Source: an uncultured Bacteroidales bacterium (GTDB lineage: Bacteria; Bacteroidota; Bacteroidia; Bacteroidales; JAUNSR01). Taken from it: a stretch of 9,114 bases of DNA. The notes beneath the pieces are model-generated. The model did no database searches. It was not told where the DNA came from and saw nothing but the letters and a program-made list of their open reading frames with translations. Position numbers and translations under genes: made by a program. The DNA lies in contig CAMTOW010000057.1 in assembly GCA_947074245.1 (NCBI GenBank), positions 1-9,114 of the forward strand. The letters are read 5' to 3'. Positions 7,374-9,114 of this stretch are shown here, in pieces; the first letter of the stretch is position 1; each line of letters opens with the position of its first letter.

Positions 7374-9114
7374 TTATTTTTTCGTCAAACGTTTACGTTC
7401 GTTTTCGTCCAAAATGATCTTACGCATACGCAAGTTGTTCGGAGTTACTTCCAGATACTCGTCTTCCTTGATGTATTCAAGCGCTTCTTCCAATGAGAAT
7501 ACGATTGGCGGAATCAATTTCGCTTTATCGTCCGCACCCGAAGCACGCATGTTGGTAAGTTTCTTCGATTTGGTTACGTTCACGACAAGGTCGCCTTCTT
7601 TGGCATGCTCGCCCACAACCTGTCCTGCGTAAACATCTTCCTGCGGGAAGATGAAGAAACGTCCGCGGTCTTGCAGTTTGTCGATCGCATAAGCGAAAGC
7701 CGTACCACCTTCCATCGCGATGATCGCACCGTTCTGACGTTTTTCGATCGCACCTTTCCACGGTTGATATTCCAGGAAGCGGTGTGCCATGATCGCCTCA
7801 CCTGCCGAAGCGGTCAATACGTTGTTACGCAATCCGATGATACCGCGTGAAGGAATTATGAATTCCATGTGAACACGGTCGCCCTGTGCGTCCATCATCA
7901 TCAGGTCTCCCTTACGACGAGTCACCATATCGATCATTTTGCTCGAGTATTCTTCCGGACAGTTGATGGTCATCGCTTCAACCGGCTCGCATTTCACGCC
8001 GTCGATCTCTTTGATGATTACCTGTGGCTGACCTACCTGAAGCTCATAACCTTCGCGACGCATCGTTTCGATCAATACAGACAAGTGAAGTACACCGCGA
8101 CCGAATACGGTCCAAACGTCCGAGTCGATCGATTTCTGTACGCGAAGCGCCAAGTTACGGTCCAATTCTTTCTCAAGACGGTCGTTGATATGACGTGAAG
8201 TCACGAATTTACCGTCTTTCCCGAAGAACGGAGAGTCGTTGATCGTAAACGTCATCGACATAGTCGGTTCGTCGATCGCGATACGTTCCATCGGTTCCGG
8301 ATTCACAGCGTCGGTAATCGAGTCACCGATTTCAAAGCCATCCACACCTACTACGGCACAGATATCGCCCGAACCTACCTCGGTAGCGCGAGCTTTCCCC
8401 ATTCCTTCGAAAACGTGTAGTTCTTTGATACGGCATTTCTGCATCGTATCGTCTTTTTTACAAAGCATCACGTCCATTCCTTCTTTCAACGTTCCGCGGT
8501 GTACACGGCCGATCGCGATACGACCTACGTATGAAGAGAAGTCAAGCGATGTAATCAACATCTGAGGATCTCCCTCGATGAATTCGGGAGCAGGGATATA
8601 TTCGACGATCGCATCCAAAAGCGGAGTGATCGAGTCGGTCGGAGTTTTCCAGTCGCTGCCCATCCATCCGTTTTTCGCCGAACCGTAAACGGTATGGAAG
8701 TCCAACTGATCTTCCGTAGCGTCTAGGTTGAACATCAGGTCGAATACCATTTCCTGTACCTCTTCCGGGCGACAGTTCGGTTTATCCACCTTATTGATCA
8801 CGACGATCGGTTTAAGACCCAGCTGAATGGCTTTCTGCAAAACGAAACGAGTCTGAGGCATCGGACCTTCGAAAGCGTCGACAAGAAGAAGACATCCGTC
8901 AGCCATATTCAATACACGCTCCACTTCACCGCCGAAGTCGGCGTGTCCGGGAGTATCGATGATATTGATCTTATAATCTTTATAACGGATCGAAACGTTC
9001 TTAGACAGGATCGTAATCCCGCGTTCGCGTTCAAGATCGTTATTATCAAGGATTAGTTCACCGGCTTCCTGATTCTCACGAAATAAATGTCCGGCCAAAA
9101 GCATTTTGTCAACC
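7374..9114 (-). CDS. typA: Translational GTPase TypA/BipA (5' end beyond the window)
   Basis: Ribosome-associated GTPase related to EF-G and LepA; the family is known for roles in 50S assembly and stress or cold adaptation. The reading frame is still open at the window edge (Val-Asp-Lys ahead of MLLAGH), so roughly the first 20 residues, including the P-loop, are missing. Counting from that Met (codon at 9102-9104), I see the switch I sequence ERERGITI (25-32), the G3 motif DTPGH (50-54), the G4 motif NKVD (104-107) and the G5 motif SAK (142-144). A beta-barrel domain II, EF-G-like domains III and V and the TypA-specific C-terminal domain follow, ending ERKRLTKK. The visible 579 residues plus the missing ones fit the usual length of about 600. 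Codon use is rich in CGT and GAA-type codons, as expected for a well-expressed housekeeping gene. It is unrelated in function to the downstream glycan genes and is separated from them by a terminator. Confidence 0.97.
   Translation of the reverse strand, partial: VDKMLLAGHLFRENQEAGELILDNNDLERERGITILSKNVSIRYKDYKINIIDTPGHADFGGEVERVLNMADGCLLLVDAFEGPMPQTRFVLQKAIQLGLKPIVVINKVDKPNCRPEEVQEMVFDLMFNLDATEDQLDFHTVYGSAKNGWMGSDWKTPTDSITPLLDAIVEYIPAPEFIEGDPQMLITSLDFSSYVGRIAIGRVHRGTLKEGMDVMLCKKDDTMQKCRIKELHVFEGMGKARATEVGSGDICAVVGVDGFEIGDSITDAVNPEPMERIAIDEPTMSMTFTINDSPFFGKDGKFVTSRHINDRLEKELDRNLALRVQKSIDSDVWTVFGRGVLHLSVLIETMRREGYELQVGQPQVIIKEIDGVKCEPVEAMTINCPEEYSSKMIDMVTRRKGDLMMMDAQGDRVHMEFIIPSRGIIGLRNNVLTASAGEAIMAHRFLEYQPWKGAIEKRQNGAIIAMEGGTAFAYAIDKLQDRGRFFIFPQEDVYAGQVVGEHAKEGDLVVNVTKSKKLTNMRASGADDKAKLIPPIVFSLEEALEYIKEDEYLEVTPNNLRMRKIILDENERKRLTKK

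Overview
The window looks like a chromosomal segment of a Bacteroidales bacterium, probably Parabacteroides-like (genus is inference). Pointers are a one-protein hybrid two-component regulator (HTCS) of the Bacteroidetes type, candidate promoters with the Bacteroidetes -7 element TAnnTTTG instead of a sigma70 -10 box, no clear Shine-Dalgarno sequences, and secreted proteins ending their signal peptides in short Ala/Ser/Gln motifs. All four genes are on the minus strand, so the transcriptional order runs from high to low coordinates.

Layout in transcription order: (1) 9114-7374, the translational GTPase TypA/BipA, missing its first residues at the window edge and closed by a strong intrinsic terminator (about 7297-7343). 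(2) 7185-5203, an exported GH20 beta-N-acetylhexosaminidase with its own candidate promoter (7228-7258). (3) 5006-1047, a 1319-residue HTCS: periplasmic beta-propeller sensor, Y_Y_Y domain, transmembrane helix, histidine kinase, receiver and AraC output. Its start is placed at the first ATG (5006), not the upstream in-frame TTG (5060), because a -7-like element lies between them; it ends in a clear terminator (993-1028). (4) 764-168, a small exported protein of unknown function, which appears to have lost its reading frame near its C-terminus: a second frame stays open to 85, just before a 13-bp hairpin (47-78).

Working model (inference): GH20 releases N-acetylhexosamine or a related sugar from host-type glycans in the periplasm, the HTCS senses a glycan fragment there, and its AraC domain controls nearby genes. 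No SusC/SusD pair is present in the window, so this is at most a minimal or partial polysaccharide-utilization locus. The 282-bp gap ahead of the small secreted gene holds a 9-of-10-pair palindrome placed at about -42 from the predicted start site, and two TCCGTACG repeats spaced exactly 21 bp. These are the best candidates for unreported regulatory sites here. I saw no tRNA, rRNA, CRISPR array, insertion sequence or phage gene. I found no clearly new multi-gene system; the most unusual items are the frame break, the operator-like sites and the non-canonical GH20 active-site motifs.
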